Source: Leifsonia tongyongensis
Lineage (GTDB): Bacteria; Actinomycetota; Actinomycetes; Actinomycetales; Microbacteriaceae
Assembly (NCBI RefSeq): GCF_010686705.1
Contig: NZ_JAAGWY010000001.1
Coordinates: 186,001 to 250,000 of the forward strand
DNA length: 64,000 nt
Direction of reading: 5' to 3'
Shown in pieces: positions 28,046 to 38,325 of this stretch. The translations under genes were made by a program, and so were the position numbers. Within the stretch, counting starts at the first letter, position 1, and each line of letters starts with the position of its first letter. The notes beneath the pieces were generated by a model. That model worked only from the letters and a program-made list of their open reading frames with translations. It was not told where the DNA came from and did not search any database.

Positions 28046-28954
28046 CTACTCCATCTGCTCCGACCGCTCCGCCAGCTCCGGATGGAGCGACCTGAGCGCG
28101 CGCGTCTGCTCGGCCCGCTCCGCGAGTTCCGAGTCGCCCGGATACCCGACCTCGACCAGCGTGAGGCCTCGCGCCGGCATGACCTTGAACGCGCTCGACC
28201 TCATGCCGAGGTCGCGCAGCAGCACCGCATCCGTCACCGCGAGCTTTCCCTCGCCGACACCCACGCACGCACCGACGAGTGCACGCACCATGCTGTGGCA
28301 GAACGCATCCGCCTGCACATCGCCGACGAGCACGCCGTCGTCGTCGCGCCTCCAGCCGAACGTCTGGAGCGTGCGGATGGTCGTGGCGCCTTCGCGTGGC
28401 CGGCAGTAGGCGGCGAAGTCGTGGAGACCCACAAGGCTCGACGCGGCCGCATCCATCGCATCGACGTCGAGCACCACCGGAACCCAGGTCGTGCGGTGAC
28501 GCTGCAGCGGATCCCGTGACGACAGCTGATCGGCGATGCGGTACCGGTACCGACGCCACATCGCTGAGAAGCGTGCATCGAACCCTGCCGGTGCGAGCGT
28601 GCAGCGCGACACGACGATGTCAGGAACCGGACCGAGGATGCCGTTCAAGCGGCGGGCGAGCGCGGCCCCGGCATCCGTGGTCCGCGGCGTCTTCCCGCGA
28701 GCGCGGAGGAGGCTCGCGATCTGGTCGCCGGTGAGGTCCAGATGTGCCACCTGGCCGGCAGCGTGCACCCCCGCGTCCGTCCGGCCGGCCACCGTCAGTG
28801 TCGGCGCCGGGCCGTGTCGTCGGAAGATCGTCGCCAGGGCTGCCTCGAGCTCGCCCTGCACGGTACGTAACCCCGGCTGTCGCGTCCAGCCGTTGAAATC
28901 GCTGCCCTGGTAGGCGATATCCAGCCGGAACCGGGTCGTCGCCTCGTCTTCCAC
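28046..28954 (-). CDS. truA: tRNA pseudouridine(38-40) synthase TruA
   Basis: Isomerises uridines 38-40 in the anticodon arm. The catalytic aspartate is in VAGRTDAGVHAAGQVAHLDL, preceded by RLDIAYQGSDFNGWTRQPGLRTVQGELE at the N-terminus and followed by DARFSAMWRRYRYRI. 302 residues. GTG 28954 lies 7 nt after TAGACT (28962-28967), so the mRNA is probably leaderless. It faces the acyltransferase gene divergently. Confidence 0.95.
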   Translation of the reverse strand: MEDEATTRFRLDIAYQGSDFNGWTRQPGLRTVQGELEAALATIFRRHGPAPTLTVAGRTDAGVHAAGQVAHLDLTGDQIASLLRARGKTPRTTDAGAALARRLNGILGPVPDIVVSRCTLAPAGFDARFSAMWRRYRYRIADQLSSRDPLQRHRTTWVPVVLDVDAMDAAASSLVGLHDFAAYCRPREGATTIRTLQTFGWRRDDDGVLVGDVQADAFCHSMVRALVGACVGVGEGKLAVTDAVLLRDLGMRSSAFKVMPARGLTLVEVGYPGDSELAERAEQTRALRSLHPELAERSEQME

Positions 28955-28961
28955 GACCGCA

Positions 28962-28967
28962 AGTCTA
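28962..28967 (-). promoter_or_regulatory. -10 element of truA (leaderless)
   Basis: TAGACT on the minus strand, ending 7 nt before the GTG start codon. Confidence 0.55.
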
Positions 28968-28983
28968 GAGTCAGCTGGGCTCG

Positions 28984-30963
28984 GTGTCGTCGGGGCTTGT
29001 TATCGTTAAGCCCGCTTTGACACTCACTATCACCGCTTCCGCACCGTTCACGCCGCTGCCCGAAACCGCCGACGCACGCGTCCGCGGCACGCAGCCGACC
29101 CGGTTCGCCGGCCTCGACGGCCTCCGTGCTCTCGCCGTGCTGGGCGTGGTCCTTTACCACCTCTTCCCGGGGTTCCTGCCGGGCGGCTTCATCGGCGTCG
29201 ACGTCTTCTTCGTCATCAGCGGCTTCCTCATCACGAGCCTGCTGGTGCGGGAGCGCACCTCGAGCGGGCGCGTCGACCTGCGGCAGTTCTGGATCAGGCG
29301 AGGCCGCCGGCTCGTACCTGCCCTGGTCGCCGTGACGCTCGCCTGCGCGACGGCGGCCGCCTTTGTCGGCGAGTCCGTGCTGACCGGCATCGGCAGGCAG
29401 CTTCTCGGGGCCGCGACGTTCAGCAGCAACTGGCTCGACATCGCTTCGGACAGCAGCTATTTCTCCCGGGACACTCCTGAGCTCTTCCGCAACCTCTGGT
29501 CCCTCGCGGTCGAAGAGCAGTTCTACGTCGTGTGGCCCCTTCTGCTGCTCGCGGTGCTCGTGATCAGGCACTGGGGTGTCCGCGTTGCGCTCGTCTCGGC
29601 GATCGCCATCGCGTCCGCCCTGGAGATGGCCGTGCTTTACACGTCCGGCGGCGACGCGACCCGGGTGTATTTCGGCTCGGACACACACAGCTTCGGCCTC
29701 GCGGTGGGCGCCGTGCTCGCCCTGGTCGTCGGCCGGATGAAGCCGGTCGACCTCGATGCGGGCGAGTCGGGCATGCAGTGGTTCGTCCGCCGTCTCCTGC
29801 CCGGCGTCGGCGTCGCGGCCCTCGTCGCCCTTGCGGGTGCCGCCTGGCTGCTGCACGACGACAGCGCCGTGACCTACCGCGGAGGTCTCGCAGTCGTCAG
29901 CGTTCTTGCTGCGCTCGCCATCTGGGCGGCCGTCTCGCCAGGATCCCGCCTCGGCCGCTCCCTGGACGCGGCGCCGCTGACATTCGTCGGGCTCCGCTCG
30001 TACGGCATCTACCTCTGGCACTGGCCGGTGTTCGTCCTCGTGACGGGCGTCGTCGCGCTTCCGGGCATATCCGGGCCGACGTGGGAGACGGGGATGCTGG
30101 CGCTGGGAATCACGGCGGTCGCCGCACTGCTGTCTTTCCGGTTCATCGAGACCCCCATCCGCCGTCTGGGTGTGCGCGAGGCCCTCCGACGCATCGTGCT
30201 CCAGACCGGCGCGTCGAAGCGGGCGCGCGGCGTCGCCATCGGAGCGGTCGCACTCACTGCCGCGTTGGTCGCCGGCACGGTCACCGCCGTGGCCATCGCG
30301 CCGCAGCGGACGGATGCACAGGCCTTCATCGAACGCGGACAGCACGCACTCGCGAAACCGGGGCCAGACGCAGCCGGCCCCGAACATCCGCCGACGCCAC
30401 GCGGGGCACCCGATCCGCATCCGGTCGCGACCGGCGACCAAATCATGGCGATCGGCGACTCGGTGATGCTCGCCTCGGCGCCCTCCCTCCAGGAGGCCTT
30501 CCCGGGCATCCGGATCGACGCAGTGGTCTCCCGCCAGATGCGGGCGGCACCGGCCATCGTCCAGGCGGCGAAGGATGCGGGAGACCTGCGCCCGGTCGTC
30601 CTCATCGGCCTCGGAACGAACGGGTCGATCGCCGAATCCACGCTCGACGAACTGCAGCGGATCGCCGGGCCCGGACATCAGTTCGTCTTCGTCACCGTGC
30701 AGGCGCCGCGAGGCTGGACCGACGGCGTGAACGCGCAACTCGACTCCTTCGCGGGAGCCCACCAGAAATCGGTCGCGCTCGCGGAATGGAAGAGCGCCAT
30801 CGCGCCCCACCTCGACCTGCTCGCCGACGACCACATCCACCCGGGCGATCGAGGCGGACGCATCTACGCCCACGTGGTCGACGACGCCCTCCATCGCCTC
30901 GCGGAACGGTCGCCGCTCAAGCCGTACACCGTCTGGGGGCGGGGCGGCCCGCGCCCTCAGTGA
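28984..30963 (+). CDS. Acyltransferase 3 / SGNH fusion protein (OatA-like O-acyltransferase)
   Basis: A 659-residue membrane protein. Residues ~35-400 are an acyltransferase-3 domain with about ten helices, opening with FAGLDGLRALAVLGVVLYHL and GGFIGVDVFFVISGFLITSLL, plus LWSLAVEEQFYVVWPLLLL. A helix near 415-440 leads to an extracytoplasmic SGNH domain with IMAIGDSVMLASAP (catalytic Ser) and DDHIHPGDRGG (catalytic Asp/His). Such OatA-type proteins transfer acyl groups to cell wall or exopolysaccharides; the acceptor is unknown. The start is uncertain: GTG 28984 or TTG 29017, the latter 10 nt after TATCGT. Confidence 0.88.
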   Translation: MSSGLVIVKPALTLTITASAPFTPLPETADARVRGTQPTRFAGLDGLRALAVLGVVLYHLFPGFLPGGFIGVDVFFVISGFLITSLLVRERTSSGRVDLRQFWIRRGRRLVPALVAVTLACATAAAFVGESVLTGIGRQLLGAATFSSNWLDIASDSSYFSRDTPELFRNLWSLAVEEQFYVVWPLLLLAVLVIRHWGVRVALVSAIAIASALEMAVLYTSGGDATRVYFGSDTHSFGLAVGAVLALVVGRMKPVDLDAGESGMQWFVRRLLPGVGVAALVALAGAAWLLHDDSAVTYRGGLAVVSVLAALAIWAAVSPGSRLGRSLDAAPLTFVGLRSYGIYLWHWPVFVLVTGVVALPGISGPTWETGMLALGITAVAALLSFRFIETPIRRLGVREALRRIVLQTGASKRARGVAIGAVALTAALVAGTVTAVAIAPQRTDAQAFIERGQHALAKPGPDAAGPEHPPTPRGAPDPHPVATGDQIMAIGDSVMLASAPSLQEAFPGIRIDAVVSRQMRAAPAIVQAAKDAGDLRPVVLIGLGTNGSIAESTLDELQRIAGPGHQFVFVTVQAPRGWTDGVNAQLDSFAGAHQKSVALAEWKSAIAPHLDLLADDHIHPGDRGGRIYAHVVDDALHRLAERSPLKPYTVWGRGGPRPQ

Positions 30964-30984
30964 CCCCGGCGTGACGCGAGCGGG

Positions 30985-32007
30985 TCAGTACTGCCTGATC
31001 AGGCAGGTCTCCGAGTTCGTCTGGACGAACCCCATCCGCGCGTAGAGACCGAGGGCACCGGTCGGGTTCTCCGCATCGACGTCCAGCGTGACCTTCTGGC
31101 AGCCCTCCGCGGCGCACGCCTGGAGGGTGCGTGAGAGAAGGGCCGGCGCGATGCGCCTGCCGCGATGTGCGCGTGTCGTGCCCACCATCCCGATGTAGGC
31201 GCCGGTGAACCCCTGCGACGCCCAGTCGTCCTCGTTCACCTGGCACAGGACGAATCCAGCGACCTCTTCCCCCGCTTCGGTGTTAGCGACGGCCAGGAAC
31301 GAGATGTCCGGCCGGAAGGTACCGGCCAGCCACGCCTGCCACTGCTCCTCGCTCATCGGCTGGCTGCCCCAGTGGTCGCGGAACGAATCCGTGCGGGCCA
31401 GCAGCGTCTGCCGGGCGAGCGCTTCGGTATACGGGACGATCCTGACCTCGTCAGCCGGATCGACGAGCTCGATCGGTTCGCCGAGTTCACGCTCGAGGGA
31501 GGCGAAATACCGCGCGGGTTCGAAACCGGCGCGCAGGAACAGGTGTTCGCTCTGGGGTGCGCGGGCATCCGCATAGGTCAGGATCCACGCCGGAAGGTCT
31601 TTGTCCGACGCACCCAGCTGCTGCTCGGCGCGCGTCCGCTGCCAGGTGAGCAGTTCGCGCCCGATCCCCCGACCACGGAACTCCGGATGCACGCCACCGT
31701 TCAGAAACGACCGCACGATGGTCTCCTGCACGGGCGGCATGACCACCACGCCGACCGCGACAGGGACGCCGCCCGCCGTGAACCCGAGGATCGAATCGAC
31801 GGAGAGCTCGACGAACGAATACCCGAACTCCTCCTCGACCTCCTCACGAGTGGTCAGGTAGTTCGGATGATCTGCGGCATCGACCTCCTGCAGCAGCCGC
31901 CACACCGAATCAACATCGTCGATGGTCGCCGGACGCCACGTGGCGATGAGCGGATGCGCGGGCCGGTAGGTCGGCGGAACGGTCATCCGGTCGCGAACGG
32001 GCTTCAT
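30985..32007 (-). CDS. Tandem GNAT-domain N-acetyltransferase
   Basis: A 340-residue protein with two GNAT modules, a layout like mycothiol synthase (MshD) but without clear evidence for that role. The N-terminal module has NGGVHPEFRGRGIGRELLTWQR and the C-terminal one GMVGTTRAHRGRRIAPALLSRTL followed by LDVDAENPTGALGLYARMGF. The substrate is unknown. ATG 32007 lies 6 nt after TAGGGT (32014-32019), suggesting a leaderless mRNA. It converges on the acyltransferase gene. Confidence 0.82.
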   Translation of the reverse strand: MKPVRDRMTVPPTYRPAHPLIATWRPATIDDVDSVWRLLQEVDAADHPNYLTTREEVEEEFGYSFVELSVDSILGFTAGGVPVAVGVVVMPPVQETIVRSFLNGGVHPEFRGRGIGRELLTWQRTRAEQQLGASDKDLPAWILTYADARAPQSEHLFLRAGFEPARYFASLERELGEPIELVDPADEVRIVPYTEALARQTLLARTDSFRDHWGSQPMSEEQWQAWLAGTFRPDISFLAVANTEAGEEVAGFVLCQVNEDDWASQGFTGAYIGMVGTTRAHRGRRIAPALLSRTLQACAAEGCQKVTLDVDAENPTGALGLYARMGFVQTNSETCLIRQY

Positions 32008-32048
32008 CCGTCCACCCTAGCGAGAGCAGTGGTGGGCGGCCCGAACGA

Positions 32049-32086
32049 CGAAGGTCCCCATCGTCGTTGAACGATGGGGACCTTCG
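32049..32086 (-). terminator. Terminator of the alpha operon after rplQ
   Basis: A perfect 16-bp stem (CGAAGGTCCCCATCGT type) with a 6-nt loop, 18 nt past the rplQ stop. It lies just upstream of the GNAT gene. Confidence 0.85.
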
Positions 32087-32104
32087 AAATGCGTCAGAAG
32101 GACG

Positions 32105-32662
32105 TCAGGCCTTCTCGGCCTCGGCCTCGGAGGTGGTCTCCTCAGCGTCGGCAGCCTCGGCGTCGGCAGTGGCCTCCTCGACGACCTCGGCCTCAGCGAC
32201 CACGGTCTCGTCGGCTGCGGTCTCCTCGACCGGAGCCTCCTCGACCTTCGGGGTCTTCGGAGCGGCCTTGGTCGACGACTTGGTCGACTTCACCTTCGGG
32301 CTGACGGGCTCGAGGACGAGCTCGATCTGCGCCATGGGGGCGTTGTCGCCCTTGCGGAAGCCGAGCTTCGTGATGCGGGTGTAACCGCCCTCACGCTCGG
32401 CGACGAGCGGCGCGATCTCCGTGAAGAGCTCGTGGACGACAGCCTTGTCGCCGATCACGGCGAGCACGCGGCGGCGTGCGTGCAGGTCGCCGCGCTTGGC
32501 GAACGTGATCAGGCGCTCAGCGAGCGGACGAAGGCGCTTGGCCTTGGTCTCGGTCGTCTTGATGCTCTTGTGGGTGAACAGGGCAGCAGCCAGGTTGGCG
32601 AGCAGCAGGCGCTCGTGAGCCGGACCGCCACCGAGACGGGGGCCCTTTGTTGGCTTAGGCAT
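32105..32662 (-). CDS. rplQ: 50S ribosomal protein L17 with acidic C-terminal tail
   Basis: 185 residues. The first ~120 are L17 ([29 protein letters not shown] and [23 protein letters not shown], marking its two ends). The last ~60 residues are Ala/Glu/Val-rich ([20 protein letters not shown]), a low-complexity acidic tail that many bacteria lack. Last gene of the alpha operon, 53 nt after rpoA. Confidence 0.97.
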   Translation of the reverse strand: MPKPTKGPRLGGGPAHERLLLANLAAALFTHKSIKTTETKAKRLRPLAERLITFAKRGDLHARRRVLAVIGDKAVVHELFTEIAPLVAEREGGYTRITKLGFRKGDNAPMAQIELVLEPVSPKVKSTKSSTKAAPKTPKVEEAPVEETAADETVVAEAEVVEEATADAEAADAEETTSEAEAEKA

Positions 32663-32715
32663 TATCGGTTATCTCCAGTGTTGAAAGTCGAAAGGCGTAG
32701 TCGAGACGACAGGCC

Positions 32716-33708
32716 TTAGATGTTCTCGTCGTCTTCGTAGCCGCTGTAGAAGTGGGCGCCGTCGAACCCGGGAACCGAGTCCTTGAGCGAAAGGCCCATC
32801 TCAACGAGCTTGTCCTTGACCTCATCCACCGACTTCTGACCGAAGTTGCGGATGTTCATGAGCTGGGTCTCCGACAGCGAAACGAGCTCGCTGACGGTGT
32901 TGATGCCCTCACGCTTGAGGCAGTTGTACGAGCGGACGGACAGGTCCAGGTCCTCGATCGGCATCGATAGTTCGGAGCTGAGCACCTGGTCGACCGGAGC
33001 CGGCCCGATCTCGATGCCCTCTGCCGCGCTGTTGAGCTCACGGGCCAGACCGAACAGCTCGGTCAGCGTGCGACCGGCCGACGCGATGGCGTCACGGGGG
33101 CTGATCGCGGGCTTGGTCTCGACGTCGACGACCAGGCGGTCGAAGTCGGTGCGCTCACCGGCACGCGTCGCCTCGACGCGGTAGGTGACCTTGAGCACGG
33201 GCGAGTAGATCGAGTCGATCGGGATCTGGCCCGCTTCGCTGTACTCGTTGCGGTTCTGGGTTGCCGAAACGTAGCCGCGACCACGCTCGATGGTCAGTTC
33301 GACCTCGAACTTCGCCTTGTCGTTGAGCGTCGCGATGACGAGCTCGGGGTTGTGGATCTCCACGCCCGCGGGAGCCGAGATGTCGGCCGCGGTGACCTGG
33401 CCGGCGCCGGTCTTGCGCAGGTAGGCCGTGATGGGCTCGTCGTGCTCGCTGGAGACGACGAGACCCTTGATGTTGAGGATGATCTCGGTGACGTCTTCCT
33501 TCACACCGGGAACGGTGCTGAACTCGTGCAGCACACCGTCGATACGGATGCTGGTGACAGCAGCGCCCGGGATCGAAGAGAGGAGTGTGCGGCGAAGCGA
33601 GTTGCCGAGGGTGTAACCGAAGCCCGGCTCGAGAGGCTCGATGACGAACCGCGAACGGAACTCCGAGATGTTTTCTTCGGCGAGCGTGGGACGCTGTGCA
33701 ATGAGCAC
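32716..33708 (-). CDS. rpoA: DNA-directed RNA polymerase subunit alpha
   Basis: 330 residues. The N-terminal domain has the dimerisation motif [21 protein letters not shown] linker near residue 235 leads to the C-terminal domain with [21 protein letters not shown] and the helix-hairpin-helix [17 protein letters not shown], which contacts DNA and activators. It lies in the usual rpsM-rpsK-rpoA-rplQ order; rpsD is not present between rpsK and rpoA. Confidence 0.98.
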   Translation of the reverse strand: MLIAQRPTLAEENISEFRSRFVIEPLEPGFGYTLGNSLRRTLLSSIPGAAVTSIRIDGVLHEFSTVPGVKEDVTEIILNIKGLVVSSEHDEPITAYLRKTGAGQVTAADISAPAGVEIHNPELVIATLNDKAKFEVELTIERGRGYVSATQNRNEYSEAGQIPIDSIYSPVLKVTYRVEATRAGERTDFDRLVVDVETKPAISPRDAIASAGRTLTELFGLARELNSAAEGIEIGPAPVDQVLSSELSMPIEDLDLSVRSYNCLKREGINTVSELVSLSETQLMNIRNFGQKSVDEVKDKLVEMGLSLKDSVPGFDGAHFYSGYEDDENI

Positions 33709-33821
33709 TGTTGTTTCCTTTCGGCTAAGTGTCCGCTATATGACACTTGCGTTGGATCGCGCGCAGAGGACGACGTCGGCATCGCCGGCGCCGCCCCTGC
33801 TTACGCGAAAATGAATACTGC

Positions 33822-34220
33822 TTAGACGCGACGACGCTTGGGCGGGCGGCAACCGTTGTGCGCCTGCGGCGTCACGTCGTTGATCGAGCCCACTTCGAGG
33901 CCTGCGGCCTGAAGCGAACGGATCGCGGTCTCACGACCCGAGCCCGGTCCCTTGACGAAGACGTCGACCTTCTTCATACCGTGCTCCTGCGCCTGACGCG
34001 CAGCCGACTCGGCGGCGAGCTGTGCGGCGAACGGGGTCGACTTGCGCGAACCCTTGAAGCCGACACCACCCGAGGATGCCCAGCTGATGACCGCACCGGT
34101 GGTGTCGGTGATCGAGACGATGGTGTTGTTGAACGTGCTCTTGATGTGGGCCTGGCCCACAGCGATGTTCTTCTTTTCTTTCTTGCGCGGCTTCCGTGCG
34201 GCCGTCTTGGGTGCTGCCAT
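33822..34220 (-). CDS. rpsK: 30S ribosomal protein S11
   Basis: 132 residues, normal length. [21 protein letters not shown] and the C-terminal [19 protein letters not shown] are diagnostic. It follows rpsM by 44 nt in the alpha operon. Confidence 0.98.
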   Translation of the reverse strand: MAAPKTAARKPRKKEKKNIAVGQAHIKSTFNNTIVSITDTTGAVISWASSGGVGFKGSRKSTPFAAQLAAESAARQAQEHGMKKVDVFVKGPGSGRETAIRSLQAAGLEVGSINDVTPQAHNGCRPPKRRRV

Positions 34221-34264
34221 GATTTCTCCTGAATCCTAAAGGCGCGTGACTCGCCGGCCGGGGC

Positions 34265-34639
34265 CTAGCGAGCCTTCTTCTTGCCGGCGACGGTGCGCTT
34301 CGGACCCTTACGGGTACGCGCATTTGTCTTGGTACGCTGCCCGCGGACCGGGAGGCCCTTGCGGTGGCGGATGCCCTCGTAGCTGCCGATCTCGACCTTG
34401 CGGCGGATGTCGGCGGCGACCTCGCGGCGAAGGTCACCTTCAACCTTGTAGTTGCCTTCGATGTAGTCGCGAAGGGCGACGAGCTGGTCGTCGGTCAGAT
34501 CCTTGACGCGGATGTTCCCGTCGATTTCGGTGTCGGCGAGGGTCTTGAGCGCCCTCGTACGGCCAACACCATAGATGTAAGTCAGTGCTACTTCCACGCG
34601 CTTTTCGCGTGGAATGTCAACGCCGGCTAGACGTGCCAT
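34265..34639 (-). CDS. rpsM: 30S ribosomal protein S13
   Basis: 124 residues. [20 protein letters not shown] opens the protein and [20 protein letters not shown] closes the conserved part. It contacts tRNA and bridges to the large subunit. It lies between rpmJ and rpsK. Confidence 0.98.
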   Translation of the reverse strand: MARLAGVDIPREKRVEVALTYIYGVGRTRALKTLADTEIDGNIRVKDLTDDQLVALRDYIEGNYKVEGDLRREVAADIRRKVEIGSYEGIRHRKGLPVRGQRTKTNARTRKGPKRTVAGKKKAR

Positions 34640-34775
34640 TGTGGCTTCTCCTGTGAGTGATGGAGGTCTGAAACAGCTCCGGTGCCCCGGCCTCCAACCG
34701 AGGGTGTCCCCTGCTCACGCAGGTTCTGGTGCTGCTTATTCGTTATTGAGTTATGCCGTTGCGAGAAACCGGGGA

Positions 34776-34889
34776 TCAGCCCTGGCGCTGTTTGTGACGC
34801 GGGTTCTCGCAGATGACCATGACCCGGCCGTTGCGACGGATGACCTTGCACTTGTCGCAGATCTTCTTGACGGAGGGGTTGACCTTCAT
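34776..34889 (-). CDS. rpmJ: 50S ribosomal protein L36 (zinc-binding form)
   Basis: A 37-residue ORF read by eye. It begins [19 protein letters not shown] and ends [12 protein letters not shown], with the CxxC...CxxxxH zinc ligands of the C+ type of L36. It lies between infA and rpsM, the standard place. Confidence 0.97.
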   Translation of the reverse strand: MKVNPSVKKICDKCKVIRRNGRVMVICENPRHKQRQG

Positions 34890-34968
34890 AGTTCTTGTAC
34901 CTTTTGTTCGCTGTCCTCGTACCTCGCCCGGGGCTACCCGTGGGTGAGGCCGTTACTTACAGCAGCCG

Positions 34969-35190
34969 TTACTTGTAGCGGTAGACGATACGGCCGCGGG
35001 TCAGGTCGTAAGGACTCAGCTCCACGATCACGCGGTCCTCCGGGAGGATGCGGATGTAGTGCTGACGCATCTTGCCCGAGATGTGGGCAAGCACTTTGTG
35101 CCCGTTGGTCAGCTCAACGCGGAACATCGCGTTGGGCAGAGCTTCGACCACGGATCCTTCGATCTCGATGACGCCGTCTTTTTTGGCCAT
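34969..35190 (-). CDS. infA: Translation initiation factor IF-1
   Basis: 73 residues, exactly the family length. [20 protein letters not shown] to [16 protein letters not shown] is a complete S1-like OB fold. ATG 35190 is chosen by homology; the longer open frame upstream is not coding. A candidate promoter and a small hairpin precede it. Confidence 0.98.
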   Translation of the reverse strand: MAKKDGVIEIEGSVVEALPNAMFRVELTNGHKVLAHISGKMRQHYIRILPEDRVIVELSPYDLTRGRIVYRYK

Positions 35191-35272
35191 AGCCTCACTG
35201 TCGCTAAAAGTATTGATTGCTGGTCGTGCGGTGGATTGTGGTGCTCCACGACCCGTCTGGCGGATTCTGCGG

Positions 35273-35290
35273 GCACACGAAAACGTGTGC
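35273..35290 (-). repeat. Hairpin in the infA leader
   Basis: GCACACG-TTTT-CGTGTGC on the minus strand, a perfect 7-bp stem with a 4-nt loop between the promoter and infA. Role unknown. Confidence 0.45.
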
Positions 35291-35306
35291 AAAACACCAA
35301 GGATCA

Positions 35307-35336
35307 ATCTTATGCGATTCCCTCGCTTTTCGCGAA
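35307..35336 (-). promoter_or_regulatory. Candidate promoter of infA and the alpha operon
   Basis: TTCGCG, 18 nt, TAAGAT (35307-35312) on the minus strand. A GCGATTC...GAATCGC inverted repeat (35314-35340) covers the spacer and -35. Confidence 0.5.
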
Positions 35337-35403
35337 TCGCGGAGTATCATCCGCGTTCGCCCTCCGAGATCGGCTCGCCGCAGCCGGGGTATGGCTGAGC
35401 GAG

Positions 35404-36234
35404 CTAGGCGATCGGCGTCGGGGTGATGCCGAACGGCTTCAGACCGGCCGCTCCGCCATCGGCCGCGGTGAGCACCCAGATCCCGTCGGCGTGGACCGCG
35501 ACGCTGTGCTCCCAGTGGGCTGCAGCAGACCCGTCCTCGGTCGCGACGGTCCAACCGTCGTCGCGAACAAACGTCTCGGGGCTGCCGAGCACGACCATGG
35601 GCTCGATCGCGACGACCAGTCCGGGACGGACCTCCGGCCCCTTTGCGCTGACACGGTAGTTGAAGACGGGCGGCGCCTCGTGCATGCTCCGGCCGATGCC
35701 ATGGCCGACATAGTCGGTCAGGATGCCGTAGTCGCCTCGCGAGACGATGTAGTCCTCGATCGCTTCGCCGACCTCATTCAGGTGACGGGCGCTGACGAGC
35801 CGCGCGATGCCCCGCCAGAGCGACTGCTCGGTGACCTCCGAAAGAGTTCTGCGTTCGTCGAACACGTCCGGGCGCGACGGATCGGGCAGGACGAACGTGC
35901 GCGCGGCATCCCCGTTCCATCCGTCCACGACGGCGCCGCTGTCAACGGACAGGATGTCACCCGGCTGCAGGATTCGCTCACCAGGGATTCCGTGCACGAC
36001 CTCGTCGTTGACCGACGTGCAGATCGTGTGGTGGTACCCGGGCTCGAGCTTGAAGTTGGAACGGCCACCGCGCTCGACGATGGCGTTCTCAGCCAGAACA
36101 TCGAGGGCGATCGTGCTGACTCCCGGCGCGACCGCTCCGGCCACGACGTCGAGGGACGCGGCCGTCGCACGACCAGGCTGGACCATGAGCCGCAGCTGGG
36201 CAGGCGACTTGTAGATCGACCGTCGGAAGACCAT
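35404..36234 (-). CDS. map: Methionine aminopeptidase, type I
   Basis: Removes the initiator methionine. 276 residues, with the metal ligands in LSVDSGAVVDGWNGDAARTF (two Asp), YVGHGIGRSMHEAP (His), VVAIEPMVVLG (Glu) and ATEDGSAAAHWEHSVAV (Glu). The N-terminus MVFRRSIYKSPAQLRLMVQPG lacks a zinc-finger extension. It starts 12 nt after adk, in the secY-adk-map order. Confidence 0.97.
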   Translation of the reverse strand: MVFRRSIYKSPAQLRLMVQPGRATAASLDVVAGAVAPGVSTIALDVLAENAIVERGGRSNFKLEPGYHHTICTSVNDEVVHGIPGERILQPGDILSVDSGAVVDGWNGDAARTFVLPDPSRPDVFDERRTLSEVTEQSLWRGIARLVSARHLNEVGEAIEDYIVSRGDYGILTDYVGHGIGRSMHEAPPVFNYRVSAKGPEVRPGLVVAIEPMVVLGSPETFVRDDGWTVATEDGSAAAHWEHSVAVHADGIWVLTAADGGAAGLKPFGITPTPIA

Positions 36235-36246
36235 CGGATGCGCTGG

Positions 36247-36894
36247 CTACGCGACCGACTCGGAGTCGCGCTCCGAGGCCGGAAGGATTCCGCGGCCGGC
36301 GAGAGCCTGCGTGATACGCGAACCGACCTCGTCGACGCCGCCCAGGCCGTCGACCTCGATCAGGAGGCCACGGTCGCGGTAGACGTCTATCAGCGGTGAG
36401 GTCTCGCGGAGGTAGACCTCCTGGCGGTGGCGGATCGCCTCCTCCGAGTCGTCGACACGACCCTGCTCCTGCGCGCGCTTCGTCAGCCGGGCGACGACCT
36501 CGTCACGGTCGGCCACCAGCTGGATGACGCCGTCGAGACTCTGGCCCTTCTCCGTGAGCAGGTCATCGAGAGAGGAGACCTGTTCGAGCGTGCGCGGGTA
36601 GCCGTCGAGGAGGAAGCCGTTTCGCGCGTCATCCTCTTCGAGCCTTTCAGCGACAAGCGCGTTGGTCAGGCTGTCGGGAACGTAGTCGCCCGCGTCGACG
36701 ATCGATTTGACCTGGACACCGAGCGGCGTGCCGTTCTTGATGTTGGCGCGGAAGATGTCGCCGGTGGAGATGTCGGGGATGCCGTAGACCGAACTGATCC
36801 GTTTCGCCTGGGTTCCCTTGCCGGAGCCGGGGGGGCCCACGATCAGCAGGCGCGCCCCCTTCGCCGCAGAGGAGTCGTCAGCGGTACGGGTCAT
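36247..36894 (-). CDS. adk: Adenylate kinase
   Basis: Balances ATP, ADP and AMP. 215 residues: P-loop [23 protein letters not shown]-binding [15 protein letters not shown] and [13 protein letters not shown]. The LID is the short type ([22 protein letters not shown]), with no zinc cysteines, as in other Actinobacteria. It has a ~13-residue N-terminal extension. Its ATG overlaps the secY stop by 4 bp. Confidence 0.97.
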   Translation of the reverse strand: MTRTADDSSAAKGARLLIVGPPGSGKGTQAKRISSVYGIPDISTGDIFRANIKNGTPLGVQVKSIVDAGDYVPDSLTNALVAERLEEDDARNGFLLDGYPRTLEQVSSLDDLLTEKGQSLDGVIQLVADRDEVVARLTKRAQEQGRVDDSEEAIRHRQEVYLRETSPLIDVYRDRGLLIEVDGLGGVDEVGSRITQALAGRGILPASERDSESVA

Positions 36895-38213
36895 CGCAGC
36901 AGCCCTTCGTAGTGGCGCTGCTGGAGCTGCGAGTCGATCTGCTTGACCGTCTCCAGGCCCACGCCGACGATGATCAGGATGGACGTGCCACCGAACATGA
37001 AGTTCTGACTCGCCCCCAGCACCGAGAACGCTATGAGTGGGATCAGTGCGATCAACCCGAGGTAGATCGAGCCGGGAAGGGTCACACGGGTCAGCACGTA
37101 GTCGAGGTATTCGGCCGTGGGGCGCCCAGCACGGATGCCCGGGATGAACCCGCCGTACTTCTTCATGTTGTCGGCGACCTCTTCAGGGTTGAAGGTGATC
37201 GCGACGTAGAAGTAGGTGAACCCGACGATGAGCAGGAAGTACAGCAGCATGTAGAGCGGGTGGTCGCCCTTTGTCAGGTAGTTCGTGATCCAGACCACCC
37301 AGGGCGCCGGCGCCTGCCCGGCTTTGGGCTGATTGAACTGCGCGATGAGGGCAGGCAGGTACAGCAGCGACGAGGCGAAGATCACCGGAACGACACCGGC
37401 CATGTTCACCTTGATCGGGATGTACGTGTTGTTGCCGCCGTAGGTGCGACGGCCGACCATCCGCTTCGCGTACTGCACAGGGATGCGCCGCTGCGACTGC
37501 TCGACGAACACGACCGCCGCAACGATCAGCAGGCCGATGGCGAGCACGATGAGCAGGACCTCGACGCTCTGCGACTGCGCGATGGCGATCAGCGACGGCG
37601 GGAACTGCGCCGCGATCGAGGTGAAGATGAGCAGCGACATTCCGTTGCCGATGCCGCGCTCGGTCACGAGCTCGCCCATCCACATGATGAGGCCGGTGCC
37701 TGCGGTCATCGTCAGGACCATCAGCAGGATCGCGTACCACGAGTCATCCGTGATGAGCTGCGTGCACTGCGAGACGCTGGTGGTACCGAAGAGGGCGCCG
37801 CTGCGAGCCACCGTGATCAGCGTCGTCGACTGGAGGACGCCGAGCGCGATCGTCAGGTAACGCGTGTACTGCGTGAGCTTGCTCTGGCCGGCCTGGCCCT
37901 CCTTGTAGAGGGTCTCGAAGTGAGGGATGACCACGCGCAGCAGCTGCACGATGATCGACGCGGTGATGTACGGCATGATGCCGAGCGCGAAGATCGAGAG
38001 TTTGAGGAGCGCGCCACCACTGAAGAGGTTGACGAGCGAGTACAGCCCGGACGTGTCCTGGTTGGCTGCGAGGCAGGTCTGCACGTTCCCGAAGTCCACG
38101 AAGGGCGCGGGAATGAACGAGCCCAACCGGAACAGGGCGATGATGCCCAGGGTGAAGGCGATCTTCTTTCGAAGGTCTGGCGTACGGAAGATCCGCGCGA
38201 CGGCGCTAAACAA
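36891..38213 (-). CDS. secY: Protein translocase subunit SecY
   Basis: The channel of the general secretion system. 440 residues, ten transmembrane helices, with [21 protein letters not shown] and [17 protein letters not shown] and the plug region after the first helix. It starts with TTG 38213, preceded by AGGA. It lies between rplO and adk; two small hairpins in the 112-bp gap after rplO may reduce readthrough into it. Confidence 0.97.
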   Translation of the reverse strand: MFSAVARIFRTPDLRKKIAFTLGIIALFRLGSFIPAPFVDFGNVQTCLAANQDTSGLYSLVNLFSGGALLKLSIFALGIMPYITASIIVQLLRVVIPHFETLYKEGQAGQSKLTQYTRYLTIALGVLQSTTLITVARSGALFGTTSVSQCTQLITDDSWYAILLMVLTMTAGTGLIMWMGELVTERGIGNGMSLLIFTSIAAQFPPSLIAIAQSQSVEVLLIVLAIGLLIVAAVVFVEQSQRRIPVQYAKRMVGRRTYGGNNTYIPIKVNMAGVVPVIFASSLLYLPALIAQFNQPKAGQAPAPWVVWITNYLTKGDHPLYMLLYFLLIVGFTYFYVAITFNPEEVADNMKKYGGFIPGIRAGRPTAEYLDYVLTRVTLPGSIYLGLIALIPLIAFSVLGASQNFMFGGTSILIIVGVGLETVKQIDSQLQQRHYEGLLR

Positions 38214-38244
38214 AGTGCGTCCTGCTTTCCTGTAAGGAGTCAGC

Positions 38245-38316
38245 CGGGTGACCAGGAGAACTGATCACCCGACTGCACTACTTTACGGGGTCGACCGGAA
38301 CGCTGCGTCCGGTCGA
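38245..38316 (-). terminator. Two hairpins between rplO and secY
   Basis: A 9-bp perfect stem (TCGACCGGA, 38291-38316, loop 8 nt) followed by a 7-bp stem (CGGGTGA, 38245-38271). Probably attenuators or mRNA-processing sites inside the operon. Confidence 0.5.
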
Positions 38317-38325
38317 TCCGGGTGA

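Noticed and set aside
28795-30894. Minus-strand open frame of 699 codons opposite the acyltransferase gene
   Set aside because: Composition typical of antisense frames (Arg/Asp/Gly/Ala), no motifs, and the opposite strand has a clear membrane protein.
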